Program-made: the position numbers and the translations under genes
In this document: positions 1 to 10,837 of the stretch, one piece after another
Position numbering within the stretch: the first letter of the stretch is position 1
Layout of the letters: each line of letters starts with the position of its first letter
Notes under the pieces: model-generated
What the model saw: only the letters and a program-made list of their open reading frames with translations
Databases searched by the model: none
Told to the model about the DNA's origin: nothing
From: Xylogone sp. PMI_703
Taxonomy: Eukaryota > Ascomycota > Leotiomycetes
Assembly: GCA_021399445.1 (NCBI GenBank)
Contig: JAJTUQ010000005.1
Location: 2,232,001-2,296,000 of the forward strand
Direction: 5' to 3'
Length of the DNA: 64,000 nt

Positions 1-185
1 CGTTCTTCTTCCCCATGACGATCCATCCACAGGTCAGTGGGAAGCCACAGGTGATCCTGATGCATGAGAGTATTATCGAGTATATTAGTTCGCATGAGGG
101 CGTTGAATGGGTTACGCTGGAGCAGATGGTGGATGAGTTTAAGGCTGGAAGGATGAAGGGTGCTACCGTTGAAGGGGGCGTATGA
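1..185 (+). CDS. Polysaccharide deacetylase family protein, C-terminal end (partial)
   Basis: The open frame runs in from the left edge (first full codon at 3) and stops with TGA at 183-185, giving about 60 residues. The readable tail contains [23 protein letters not shown] and a [11 protein letters not shown] segment. That arrangement is typical of the last strand and helix of NodB-fold polysaccharide deacetylases (the H-P-x-x-S-G/R-P motif followed by a 'leader' helix). Such enzymes remove N-acetyl groups from chitin-like polymers or act on related amide substrates. The catalytic core lies outside the window, so substrate and localisation cannot be judged. The gene converges on the minus-strand regulator that ends about 100 bp downstream. 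Confidence 0.7.
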   Translation, partial: FFFPMTIHPQVSGKPQVILMHESIIEYISSHEGVEWVTLEQMVDEFKAGRMKGATVEGGV

Positions 186-291
186 TTGAAATGGCGAGGG
201 AATCTGTAAAAATGAACTGGCTTGGAAGAAATATTAACTCAACATGTAATTTTACAGGACCCGGAGCTTCTGATCCTCAATCGCTTCTATA

Positions 292-2581
292 CTAAGCCTG
301 CCATGTATCGAAGTTACCGTTCCCAGTATCGCTCCCAGCAAAGATATCTGAATCAAGCCATGGGTGCTCCAGATTTGTTGAAAATTCACTGAAGATGTTA
401 TCGTTGAATATGTCCTGAAAACTTTCAATATCGCATTGCATACCATCTCCGTCAAACATAGAGGTCGGTAGCCCGGTCGGCAAAGACGTGTTGAAAAGCT
501 GCTGTGTCCGAGTATTCTGGGGCGGGTTTAAGAAATTTGAAGGTCCGTTTTGTCCACTTTGTTGGTCTTGAACTGTGGTAGGAGATTGGCCCAAGCCATC
601 TTCTGGGGTCATTAAATTGGTTCGTCTCGAATTAGCATTGAATTGTAGATTGACTGCTTCGCTGATGAGCGCAGTGCTCAACTTATCAAAGATGCTCCAT
701 GAAGCCTGTGCAATATTACAATGCTCGGTTATAGCAACAAGAATGGTGGAACAAGTTCTTGTAACCTCGAGAATCTCAATGTAATCGGGCAAATTGCTGT
801 CGAGCACTCCTCGGGCTCGATATCTAACTAACGCTTGTCCGATACTATAAATATAGGATAGGCCTGCCATGAAAACAGCGTGAAGCGTAATCCAACAATA
901 ATTGAGCTTCCTTTCTCGGTGAATGCCAGAGTAGATACTAAGAACGGCCTTTGCCGAGGAAGTGAGATGCCATAAGTTCTCGTTCATATCTGTGTCTTCG
1001 GAAAATGTAGTGCGATGTGGGAAACAAGGAGATGGACGATAGAGAAGCAGAATCGAGTTATGGAATACAGCATGGTACCATTCAGGACTCACAAAACTTG
1101 ATGGATACTGCCTCACGCTAAGACTTGCTCTTTGATCAGGTAAAGACAATTGTGCAACTTGATCTCTCCAATCTTCGAGGTCACGCAGCAAGCGACGTCT
1201 AAGCTCCATCTTGCCAGTTGCCGTTAGGGTATCTCTACATTTTGTAGAGTGCATTGTCCCTAGAATCTCGCCACAGATGCGCCGAATCTTGATCACATGC
1301 AAAAAAGGGGATGAATTGTGTTGAGAGCCATCAGCGGCAGGTTCAGGATACGCTAGCCATCTATCAGGACCAAAACAATCATCATCAAGATGTGACGGCA
1401 AGGGGATCTCTACATCCTCATCTCGCAAAGCTACGGGTCGTCCGAGAGTGACACTGACAACCCTATTAACTGGTAAGCAAGCTCTGTGTGGAATTGTGAG
1501 TATCTCGGATAGAATACCTGTCTAAGTTGTACAAGCACCAAAACGTTCGCCTCTTCATCTCGGTTTCAAACGAGACCTGAGCTGGGCCCTCTCGATTATC
1601 CCTCCGCCGCTTAGGCTCACGATGCAGCCCTAACTCCAGACAAAACCTCACCGCGAGGCCGACCATATGCCAGACGCTAGCACTGGAGTCTCTAAGACTG
1701 CTGTAGATCCCATGTTGTGCAAGAAGCAGTATTGCCTGGGTAGCAGCAAGCCCTTTTATACTCAAGACACGATTCAGTTTACTCATGGCTCGTGCTTGGT
1801 GTGATTCCGTATCAGAGGCAAAAGCGTCTCCAGTCATAGTATTGGCCGTGCCAAGAGCGAGTACCATATCAAAAACAAAGGCTTCAAACATGTGCGTTTT
1901 GTAGAACTCAGGGTCTGAGTAAATATGCTCAAAGGTCTTTAGGAAGCTTGGCTTGTGTAGTAGGGGGAAGATGGTGTGTGTATGTTGAAAATAAAGCTGC
2001 ACGATTGCTTGAGCTGTTTCTCGGCTTGGAATTGCTGTGTTCAGTGGAGACTTGGAGGTTGACATTGGAGCGTCCAACAACCCAGATCTTCCAGCGGGAT
2101 TGTGGGAACTGCTCGCAGCACGCGACTGGGCTGGCTCTACGAGAGTGTTGATGATTTGTGCAAATGTGATGCCACTGCTCGAACCCAGATATCGCGTCTC
2201 ACCAGTCGCCTTCAATAGAAGATAGCCAACTTCAGAAGTCAAAGGATCATTAGTACGTTCGCGTGGCCCTGGCCCAGCCAGATTGGATGTGCTAGTATCC
2301 TGCTCAAGGACATCTTCCACTGAGCTTTGCGCTGGTTGGGGGATGCCCTCTGGGACAACATCAGAAGTGATGTTCGCAGCATTAGCTAGCAGCTCTCGTC
2401 GTTCTTCTTCTAGATGCCGGATTCTCGATTCCAGTCCATCAACGTAATCCCGGGGAACGACTCGCTGCCGGGCCTTGTCTGTATGCAGACACGACACATT
2501 CGCCCTTGCGCATGCGCTGCACCGTGGAGTGCGACGGTCACAGCGAGTCTTCCGCACGTGACAGCGGTCGCAAGCCTGCAT
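292..2581 (-). CDS. Zn(II)2Cys6 transcription factor with fungal-specific TF domain
   Basis: Two exons, complement(292..1462, 1518..2581), about 744 residues. The 55-nt intron (1463-1517) is needed to read through the conserved middle-homology segment: CLYNLDR joins VVSVTLGRPVAL in frame. The N-terminus carries a canonical binuclear zinc cluster, C4-x2-C7-x6-C14-x6-C21-x2-C24-x6-C31. A basic linker and a short coiled coil (GLESRIRHLEEERREL) follow. The fungal-trans domain (PF04082 type) occupies roughly residues 190-470 and includes LAVRFCLELGLHRE-like helices. The protein starts directly at the cluster, so an upstream exon is possible. It is probably a nuclear activator binding CGG half-sites. 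The neighbouring GH43 glycosidase on the same strand is a plausible but unproven target. Confidence 0.88.
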
Positions 2582-3254
2582 TACGCGTTCAACTAGCTAT
2601 CCTCTCGAAGGATGTATTCTTTTCTGCAGCGCATAGAGATTTCTGCGGATTATACGTCGAATCGGAAAAATCTGGGGGCTGTTGTAGGATGTTCGAGAAA
2701 CACCCACTTCTGCCTGTCCTTAATGGCCGGCTACGCGTATTCCCGATGACTTTTCCGAGGTGTCTTAATTTGATGCAGCGTGAGATACTGAGGCAAACGT
2801 TGATGACAATGGCTTTGAAATGGCATGATTCGCAAAGAATCGCATTGCTCCTGAGAGCAGAACGTTTGCATTCATAAACATCGACCATCCAACAAATTCT
2901 GAGGAGAGCTAGGACCCCAGCTATCTTACCCTAGTCCTCGAATAGCTCTAGCTCTGGAAAAGGTTTAATGATTTAATCATGGTTTAGTAAATTATGTTCA
3001 CACAGGCACGCTGACCCTACAATACGGATTAAAGTCAGGTTGAAACTCATCAAATTCAATATTTCACGGTTAACGTCATGCGCACATAATTGGACGCCCG
3101 GTAAAGTGATGAAGTATGTAACCGTTTAAAAGGTGCATGATATGTCTTCTGATACTTTGAGAAGAGATTGCCAGATATAATACTTATAAAATACTGAAGA
3201 AACCCGTCACTTGCCTCGATAACGCAACATATCCAGCCAGCGTGTGAATTCTTA
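2582..3254 (-). other. Intergenic, promoter side of the zinc-cluster regulator
   Basis: This stretch separates the 5' end of the regulator from the 3' end of the GH43 gene. A minus-strand frame of about 99 codons ends just upstream of the regulator start, but it shows no recognisable domain or codon pattern and is not called. No RNA gene or repeat was seen. Confidence 0.5.
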
Positions 3255-4462
3255 TTAGTCGGGACCTGCCGTGACAACGCCTGTGTTAACATCAATTGTC
3301 CAGGAAGAATAGTAGTTCAGTGTAACTGTGTGGTCCCTGTTCTCATGCTTAGGATCTTAATCTTTCTTAATCCATATCACAGTCAACTCACCTGGTATTC
3401 ACAGTCATAGGTAACCAGACGTAATTTGATGCTGCAGACCCCGTGCTATCCCATGCGTCACCCATATATATGTAAGTTGTTACCTCCGAGCCCTTGATTG
3501 TGAGCTCGAACGTATTTTGAGAACCGTACGTGTTGTTTGCCTCAGGAGCGATGAAAGTTCCACCGGACCAACTTGATCCTAACTCATTTGCATACCAGAC
3601 GACATTAGGGTTAGCTCTCCAGCCTGTCTTTGATGAAACAATCAAGTAATAGTAGTCATCAACCTTGAGCATTCCAGGAGCCTCATATGCACCCTTGGCT
3701 ACAGGAATATTAGCTCTGTACAGGATACTGATTTAGTGAGAAGTAGTTTCATACAGAGCAAACCAACACGCTCTCCTACAGATCCATCCGAGTTGATCTG
3801 ATTGATTTGAACATTGTTGTGATCCGCGCTTGTAAGGAGATAATAAGTCTCTGTCTCCATATAAATATGACAAAGCCCAAATAATGTTCGATTGTCCTTA
3901 CCGTTATCTTCATCGTAAAACATGCCTGTATCGGAGTACGAATAGCCGTCGGGTGGTAAAGATACAGCCGCAACTTCTATGTATCCCGAGGTTAAAGCCG
4001 TCGATTTTAATGACTCTGCAGCACGATTATATTGCCCATAGATCTTTTCACAGAAGATTCACGTCTTATATTAGCTCTCTTTCACTTAAATTGGTGGGAT
4101 ATGTCCTCACCCAGAAGTTGCCATTGGGTTTAGCATATTTGGGGCGCCAAAGACCTGTGACTCCTGGGGCCACAGCGCCAAGATTTTTCCAATTCAGTAG
4201 ATCACTGGATGAATACATCCTTGGAGTTTGGTCTGATGAAGATTGTTAGATACAAGATGATAGCCCTCCACAATGAATAATGCTTACTCTCTCCCGCGTG
4301 ACCAATCCAGTAAAATGTCGAGCCTCTTTGAAAGACCATCCCACCATGGGCATTAATCTTGGCACCATCCGTATCATACCACACGGCACCAGGTCGAATG
4401 TAAGAGACGCCAAGGACCCCATGGATGAGAGCTGATAATGCTATCAGGAGATAGCAGATCAT
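3255..4462 (-). CDS. Secreted glycoside hydrolase family 43-like protein (exo-beta-1,3-galactanase type)
   Basis: Five exons, complement(3255..3336, 3392..3713, 3770..4043, 4111..4232, 4288..4462), about 324 residues. The start is the ATG opening a signal peptide (MICYLLIALSALIHGVLG). Blocks in order are IRPGAVWYDTDG, NAHGGMVFQRG..FYWIG, SSSDLLNWKNLGAV, LWRPKYAKPNG, a YYLLTSADHNN strand, KGAYEAPGMLK, GWRANPNVVWYA and a C-terminal WTIDVNTG strand. These follow the five-bladed propeller of GH43 enzymes that act on galactans and arabinogalactan-proteins. The intron at 3714-3769 is the least certain, because its acceptor was chosen only to keep frame. The enzyme should be extracellular and attack plant cell-wall side chains. 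No break is needed in this model. Confidence is high for the family and moderate for the substrate. Confidence 0.8.
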
Positions 4463-6452
4463 CGTGTGTCGCTTGAGGTTACTGGGCTACGTCTCGTCTG
4501 AATTCTTGAGAATAGAAAGATAATACTACCAGCAAATGTAGAGGCATCTACAAGAAGTTGGACTAAGGGTAGGGCCATAAACTTATAGAGACTTTGGGGT
4601 AACCAAACAAGTTTACTTTATCCCGGTTTTATATGATGTTGCATTAACGGCTCTATCCCCAAGTAAGTACTTCCACCAGCAAGGACTATGCTTAGAAGAA
4701 GGGATTACTAAAGGGATTCTCCATAGTTACTACGTTGTCCTAGATACCCATGATCGGTGACCCTCTCTACCTCTCACCCCGCAAAACAAATCTATCCCCG
4801 CAGTAAAGTTTGGCTATTGCGATTTGTGGGTGTTTTTCGCAATGGAAGACGAATCATGGAGCGAATGCAAGGCTGATATGCGGCTATTTGAATTCTCGGG
4901 TTGATGGACACCGAGAATATATTCGGTGATCCTTTTCCGGCTTTAAGCCTGGCCTACCTTCAGCAACGCTGAGCACATTTTATATTTGCCGGAATGGTTA
5001 TTTACTACTACCTTTTATTAATTATTTAGACGTAATATTAAGTACTATATGAGATCCTGCAAAAGAAAAAGCCCTCACTAATGTTTCGGTACTTGCTGAT
5101 TCGAGTCGAAGCTCTCCTGAGGCCGCATACACTACCCTCCAACCTTCCCCGGCCTGTGTTGCCTGGCTCGTTCATAATCTCCTAGATACACTCGATGGTG
5201 GATAGCTCTCTGCTCACGTCTTATAGTTACTTATTGGTATTTAACTGTAAGATGTCTGCGAACAATGGCGGATCATGGACTGGATTAATATTAGGAAGCT
5301 GACGTATATGGGGCAGTTACTAACATGGCTTTAATCGGCTTTCCCTTACGTTTCTGTTCTTCTTAATCCTGACCAATCCGGCTCAGATAAGCAGCTGGGA
5401 TGAAACAACTATATCGTGCAATGGATTAAGGAGGCTAAGGGATCAACTACTGCATAACTTCTCGCCACCCGGTCCAGCGAACCGGACGAGAGTCTCAGAA
5501 ATCTTTATTCCTTCAAGCAACTCTACACTGCACGGTGATGTGACATGTAGTCATAGTCGTAGATTGCAGAGGGAACTAAGGCTACAAGAGAGAACTATAC
5601 ATAAATGAAGTATTGGTGGATGCCCGCAAGTCACACGATCCTCCCCGACGCATTGCTATCCAAGAAGGTAGTGATCTGAATCGCTTTCTTTGCTTCTTTT
5701 CAATTCTACTTCAGTTTCATACTATGGCAATTGGACAATAACGTTGATAGAGGTAAGGTTGTACCAGGAGTTCGGGTATCTTTGTCGATTGCTAGCCTCT
5801 AGAGTAGAGGGGGGTAAATCTACAGAATGTTGGTCAATTAGGGCATTGCATTGAAATAAGGCTGGGTAATCTAAGTATAATTACTTGACAGTGCATGATT
5901 TGGTTGAGTTGCTTTTCTCCTCTGATATATCCTCCGCAATATGAGAATAGCTGGTGGGAGGTTGACCAGGAGCGCAATTATGGAAATTACTGCTTCCGCT
6001 GAGAGCGCCATATGGATTAAGGAATCTCCAGGTTTATTTTGCGTAGTTTGTAGAATCCCTTGATGCGAAGCATTTTATTTTCAATGTTCTGCTCCCGACA
6101 CATTTATCAATGTTTGAATTTCGCAAATTTTGGCAAGGTAGAATATTGAAAACGCTGATCGATTTGAAGCTGAATAGCAATGAACTTGAGAAAAGTAAAT
6201 TCTGGCAAGTGCAAATCAAGATTGTCCAACAAATTCGACACTGCCTCCCGGACATGTAAATCAACCCTGCTGGCATGGCTCAAGCGGAGGGGATTTTGGG
6301 ATTATCCAATGATTATACACCGCTCCTTATGCGATGCATGCTATAATCGTCTTGGATTATGATCAATTCCAAAATTCGTGTTCAGGATTTGCGGTCATGC
6401 CATGTGTTCCTGTATACGGCCAATGAGCAACCATCAGTTTAACAAAATGCAA
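4463..6452. other. Two-kilobase gene-free spacer before the transposon
   Basis: No convincing coding region was found. Short overlapping frames near 6030-6360 on both strands lack domain signs. The first 400 bp should contain the GH43 promoter. The stretch at about 4975-5050 is AT-rich. The rest has mixed composition without clear repeats and ends at the TA target site of the transposon. Confidence 0.5.
4777..4802. promoter_or_regulatory. Paired CreA-like sites upstream of the GH43 gene
   Basis: Two copies of CCCCGCA (4777-4783 and 4796-4802) lie about 315-340 bp upstream of the GH43 start. CCCCRS-type hexamers match the published CreA/Cre1 consensus (SYGGRG read on the other strand), and closely spaced pairs are the form thought to be effective in carbon catabolite repression. 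Single matches are common by chance, so this is only suggestive. Confidence 0.3.
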
Positions 6453-6454
6453 TA

Positions 6455-6600
6455 ATCGTCGGCTCTCTTCGCTTAATCGGCCTTCATTTCTAGTCGTTTT
6501 CTCCTAGTCGGTGGAAGTGATCGTGACCAGTAAGCAAATGTGACTTTTTGTAATTTTGTATATGTTTTGTATAATAAAAAAAAATCGATTTCATCGTAAC
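6455..6600 (+). repeat. Left 146-bp terminal inverted repeat of the pogo-like element
   Basis: This repeat aligns without gaps to the reverse complement of 10403-10548. Eight differences were counted and all are transitions. In seven of them the left copy carries the A/T state, so the left end has taken more RIP-like C-to-T changes than the right. Confidence 0.93.
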
Positions 6601-6768
6601 TCTTTATAACAACATAACTATATCTACTTTACTTAAAGAGTATTATATAAAGACTAAAGAATAGTTATTCGAAAACTTTAACGAGAACTTTTATATAATA
6701 GCCAAGATATTCAAGGTTAATAAGTCAACTTTGGTTATAGCCAAAAAGTAAGATATTTTATTCAATAC

Positions 6769-7005
6769 TGTGGTAGGGAAACCCGTCATGTATTAGTAAT
6801 AGTTATGCCAAGCCGAGCCAGCATATATTGATGGCAAGCCCCGGATAGTAAACCAACAACCTTTTCATACTCAACCAAGGGAGTGGTTCGTTCGTTTGCC
6901 TTGTGTACTTGTTGTTTATATGGTTCTGCGTGATCCCGTCGCATAAGCTCTATTCCTGTATGCTCTAGCCAGCGTTATTGTTACGCTCACACTATCGCTT
7001 CCACA
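6769..7005 (+). repeat. Putative 5' LTR
   Basis: The sequence starts TGTGG and ends CCACA, a perfect 5-bp inverted terminus, and is immediately followed by the primer-binding-site-like TTGGTGACC. Its length is 237 bp. The assignment rests on these ends and on the target-site duplication. Confidence 0.5.
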
Positions 7006-7031
7006 TTGGTGACCAACGCAGGGAGAGTGTT

Positions 7032-8180
7032 GATTGGCTGGCTAGTATATATTGAGTGATCAATACAGCGGTAAAGTGGGAGACCGTCAATTGAGGGTTT
7101 GGTTCAAAGGAAGCATTCGATTCAGTTGTGCGATTGAGAGCCGAGCAATTCAGTCATACGATGAGTTCTGTGTCAGCAAGATTATGAGACGATTTATTGG
7201 CTAGTTCTACGATTTGAGCGATACGATTGGCCAGAGCGGCAAGCACTGAGAGTCCTGAAGATGAGCGATATACGATTGAGAGCAAGGCGAGCGATTGAGT
7301 TGATTCAAGTGGGAGTCCCGGAGACCCTGAAAAGCCTTTGAAATTGCGGTCACAGAGCATGCGACGTTGCTAGCACAGCGAGACCCGCCTGATATCAGTG
7401 CATACGAGGATATGTGGGCCAGGCGAATACGACGATCTGATTGGCTATTTTGACGATTTTGAGCGATTTTATTGGCCAGAGTTCAGAGCTTTGGTTCCGA
7501 GCAATGTGAACATTGATTCTGGGCTTCCGGCAGGGCTACTTGAAGACGGGGACGAGCTTCCTTCCAGGGGACGAGGGGATTTGAGGTTATTCGATTCGAC
7601 GATTCTATTGGTCAGATTTAGCAATTTGAACGATTCGAGCGATCTGATTGGTCGGTACGATACGGCCTGGTGACCATACCTTTCAAGCGGAGATTCGAGT
7701 GATCAGGGAGGTTCAAGAGTGTTGGTTGAGTGATCTGATTAGTCAGGAGAATACCGGCAAGAGATTTGAGAGCTTCGATTTGAGTTGAAGATATTGGATG
7801 AGTCAGCTTTACGATTCGAGCGATATGATTGGTCTGTACAATTCGATTATAAGGGATTTGAGCGATTTGATTGGTTCGGCAGAGACATGGAGCCACAGAG
7901 GGCCAGAGTAGCATACAGGGCCATACCGGTTAGACCAGAGTTTGTGTAAGACCTACGAGAGGCAGGACCTGGGCCGCGATGGGAGTTATAGCTATCCATG
8001 CTTACGAATGCGATTGATTTGATTGGTTGATTTGACGATTTGGGCCACATGATTGGCCAGGAGTACAGAGTGGTTATTAGAGCGGATTTGAAGGTTTACA
8101 TCGAACGATATTTTGAGCGATTTGAGGAAGGTTTTCAGAGCGATTTGCAGAGACGATTCGAGCGACATGATTGGTCAGTT
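7032..8180 (+). repeat. Degenerate interspersed array of GATTGG motifs
   Basis: About ten to twelve copies of a degenerate unit, TTYGAGCGAT followed by NTGATTGGYCAG, are scattered at uneven spacing (clear copies near 7219, 7461, 7639, 7819, 7858, 8050 and 8160). The core ATTGG is the complement of the CCAAT box. Several frames are open across parts of the array, but their peptides merely reflect the repeat and are not called as genes. Confidence 0.7.
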
Positions 8181-8264
8181 CAAGAGCGGCGGCAGGTCAG
8201 GTGTTTTCCCTCTTGGCTTTGAGCCTATTGTGGTCAGGTGACCAGCAATAGTCTAGGGGACGTA

Positions 8265-8479
8265 TGTGGTAGGGAAAACAGTATACGGCACGTGCGTAGC
8301 ATGTGTACGTGCGGCGTATCATGTGACCTGTACGTAGTATATAGAGCATGGTTCTTATAACCGTACAACAATCAACCACCTTCACTTCTATTCTACCAGA
8401 CCTTGCCTTCTGATTGGTCAGTTGTATTGTATTACTGTATATACTACCCCAACACCTCTTAGCACCTCTCTCTTCTACA
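8265..8479 (+). repeat. Putative 3' LTR, unlike the 5' LTR except for its first 13 bases
   Basis: The sequence repeats TGTGGTAGGGAAA from the left terminus and then diverges completely, ending TTCTACA next to the target duplication. It may be a recombined or template-switched LTR. The position directly before the duplication supports its being the right end of the same insertion. Confidence 0.4.
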
Positions 8480-10402
8480 ATACTAAATCTTATCAACGAG
8501 GAAATTAAAATCAAATATTAACAGTTATCCAAGAATAAGTTATTTATTTTTATATCAAATCATTATTCAATAATAATTAATTATTTACTAAAAATATTAT
8601 ATTTAATATTATCTGTCATATACACAAAGAAACTAATCAATCTTCTTTAATTATAAATTAGTTCTGGAAGTAATAAAAAAGTTAATTATACTTTTACAAA
8701 ATCAAGACTAAACTAATAATATATAATAAAATTATAACTTAAGATTATAAGGATATGACAAATTAATTTAAACAGTTCAAAGTTATAATTAAGTATTATA
8801 AGATTTATAACAAAGATTTTTATAATTTCGATAAATCTGGATTTAGAATAAAATACTCAAAAAGGGTAAAAGTATTAGTTTTTATAAAAGTCATTAAGAT
8901 AAAACTTTTCTTTATATATTTTATATAAAAGAATATTTTTTCTAATATTAATAATTTTATTCATTAAACTTTAAAAACTAAAGATTAATTATTATAATTA
9001 AAATTATATATACAAATAAAGAAAATTATATCTTATTAATGATTATTGTTTAAAGCAAATATTATATAAATTCCTAGTATAATAAAAGTAAACTGAATAA
9101 GCCAAAATTAATTAAATTAACAAATAATGATTATACAAATAATTATGTTATTATTCAATGATTTTAACATTTTATTAAATATATAAAAGTTAACTTAGAT
9201 TAATTATATAAACTTTTTTTTATGAATAATTATAATAATTATATTTTATTAAACTTTGTTTTATTAACTAAAAAGTATAATATAGTCTTATTAACGTTTT
9301 TAGCTTATCTTATATATTATATATAATCTTTAGACATAAGAATATTTCAGTTATATAAATATTAGTATAATAAAGTAGTTTAACGTACAACAGAATCTTT
9401 AAATTTCGATTACTCAATCATTTTGTTTTTTCGAGATTTGTTTCAAATTCGAAGACAGACTTTTATTAAATTTATTATTTGAAACGTATTCAAGAAGTCT
9501 GATATATATCTTTTGTGTAAGAGTATTACTTTTGAGTTTATGAATAAATATGCTAAAGAGCTTGAAATCAAGTTAACAGAGCTAGATTTACCTAAATTGA
9601 GTATACCTAAAACTATACAACAGGTTCAGTATCAGATAAACAAGTTTAAAGATAAAGTTATAGATATTCTTAGCTTTTCTTTCTAGCGGAAGTTTGAGTC
9701 TTTCATAAAAAGTATTCATACAATGTTAGAAGAAGGAGAATTTATTAAGTTTAAGCTATTTATTATACACAAAAGGCTTAAAGATATTATAACCAGGAAA
9801 CCACAGAACTGTAAAAAACTTCAGAAAGGAAGAGAGTTAACTGTAAAGTGGGCAACGTCTGCTAAAGAGGAAAAAGAACATAAACTGGCAAAGAAAAAAG
9901 TTAATAAAGAGGTAAGAATACTGAAAAAGATAGTTAACCAGGAGAAGAAAGAGCAAAAGGCTGCTTAGGTAGTATGGCGCAAAAAGGAAAGACTTAGAAA
10001 GAAGGTCATAAAAGAGTGGAATAGTGTCTTAGGCGCTCTGGTTTTGTATAAAGAGTATACTCTTCCACTATTCCCAAAGTCTGGGAAAGAAGTTCAAGGC
10101 CCTGAACCAGCAAATACAGGCCTACAGGTCAAGTCTGGACTACCGGAAAAGGTAAATATATTGCCTCAGGGCAAAGAAGTCATACAAGGAGTAATACCTG
10201 TACAAGTGCAGACTTCCTTTGGGGTAATAGAGCAGGAGGAGAAGGGGGAGGAGGAGTGGGAAGAGGAAGAATATATAAGCTTAAATATTGATGGAGATAG
10301 CTATGAATCAGTAGATTCAAGCGATTCAAGCGATTCAAACAATTTAATGCTAGCTTCATCGGAATCAGATATATCAGAGGAGGGAGAATATTTTGTATTA
10401 TA

Positions 10403-10548
10403 GTTACGATGAAATCGATTTTTTTTTACTATACGAAACGCATACAAAATTACAAAAAGTCACATTCGCTTGCTGGTCATGATCGCTTCCACCGACTAGG
10501 AGAAAACGACTAGAAATGAAGGCCGATTAAGCGAAGAGAGCCGACGAT
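10403..10548 (-). repeat. Right 146-bp terminal inverted repeat of the pogo-like element
   Basis: Reverse complement partner of 6455-6600, followed by the TA target duplication. It keeps the G/C state at seven of the eight differing sites, so it is the less mutated end. Confidence 0.93.
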
Positions 10549-10837
10549 TAATCCCAGACGCGAATTTTGGATTCATCCAATCCGCGGCGCCCGCTTACGG
10601 GCATGTTGAGGTAAGGCAACCGTGAGGCTGAAGATGAGGACGAATTTTGGTTCGACCCACACGTTTGTGCTTCTATAGGCCTTTCCTTTTATTTCCCTTC
10701 TCATGTATCTTATATCATTTATGATTCCTTTAGCTCAAAATATTTCTTTCAATCAAGTACAAAAGTATAACCGATTTACGCTGATATTTTCATAGAAAGC
10801 TGTTACTATATTTGGGACACATCTTAAGTTCTTTAAA

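Larger units (their letters stand above)
6769..8479 (+). mobile_element. Nested LTR-retrotransposon-like, apparently non-autonomous insertion (1.7 kb)
   Basis: The insertion is bounded by the same four bases, ATAC, at 6765-6768 and 8480-8483 (five if the shared A is counted). Removing it restores a continuous transposase frame. The left end starts TGTGGTAGGGAAA and the right end closes TCTACA, so the element has the TG...CA form of retroelement ends. A sequence resembling a primer-binding site (TTGGTGACCAACGC) follows the putative left LTR at 7006. No gag, protease, reverse transcriptase or integrase is readable in the 1.26-kb interior. It could be a TRIM/LARD-type element or a deletion derivative. 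Base composition is much less AT-rich than the host transposon, so it probably escaped or post-dates RIP there. Confidence 0.65.
6640..10403 (+). pseudogene. RIP-decayed transposase of the pogo-like element, interrupted by a nested insertion
   Basis: The N-terminal remnant around 6705-6768 reads IAKIFKVNKSTL, close to the HTH seen at the start of pogo/CENP-B-type transposases. The frame then continues directly at 8480 once the nested element and one copy of its target duplication are removed. The DDE region (8480-9420) has lost readable sequence through A/T drift. From 9540 a single frame runs to 9966 with one internal TAG (about 9684), where relatives usually have a tryptophan-containing motif; TGG to TAG is a RIP-type change. 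A later frame (10044-10403) encodes an acidic, serine/aspartate-rich tail whose stop lies at the inner edge of the right inverted repeat. It cannot make an active enzyme. Confidence 0.75.
6455..10548 (+). mobile_element. Decayed pogo/Fot1-like (Tc1-mariner superfamily) DNA transposon, 4.1 kb
   Basis: The element begins ATCGTCGGC at 6455 and ends GCCGACGAT at 10548, with the TA dinucleotide duplicated on each side (6453-6454 and 10549-10550), as expected for Tc1/mariner/pogo insertion. The two ends form 146-bp inverted repeats. Inside are remnants of a transposase reading left to right: a helix-turn-helix-like stretch near 6705-6770 and a C-terminal part from about 9540 to 9966. Many CAA or TGG codons appear as stops and AT content is very high (especially 8480-9420), both typical of RIP. 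A second element has inserted at 6769-8479. Without that insertion the transposon would be about 2.4 kb, a normal size for a pogo relative. Confidence 0.88.

Noticed and set aside
7154..8222. Several open frames across the GATTGG array on both strands
   Set aside because: Their peptides only reflect the repeat unit, overlap each other on both strands and carry no domain.
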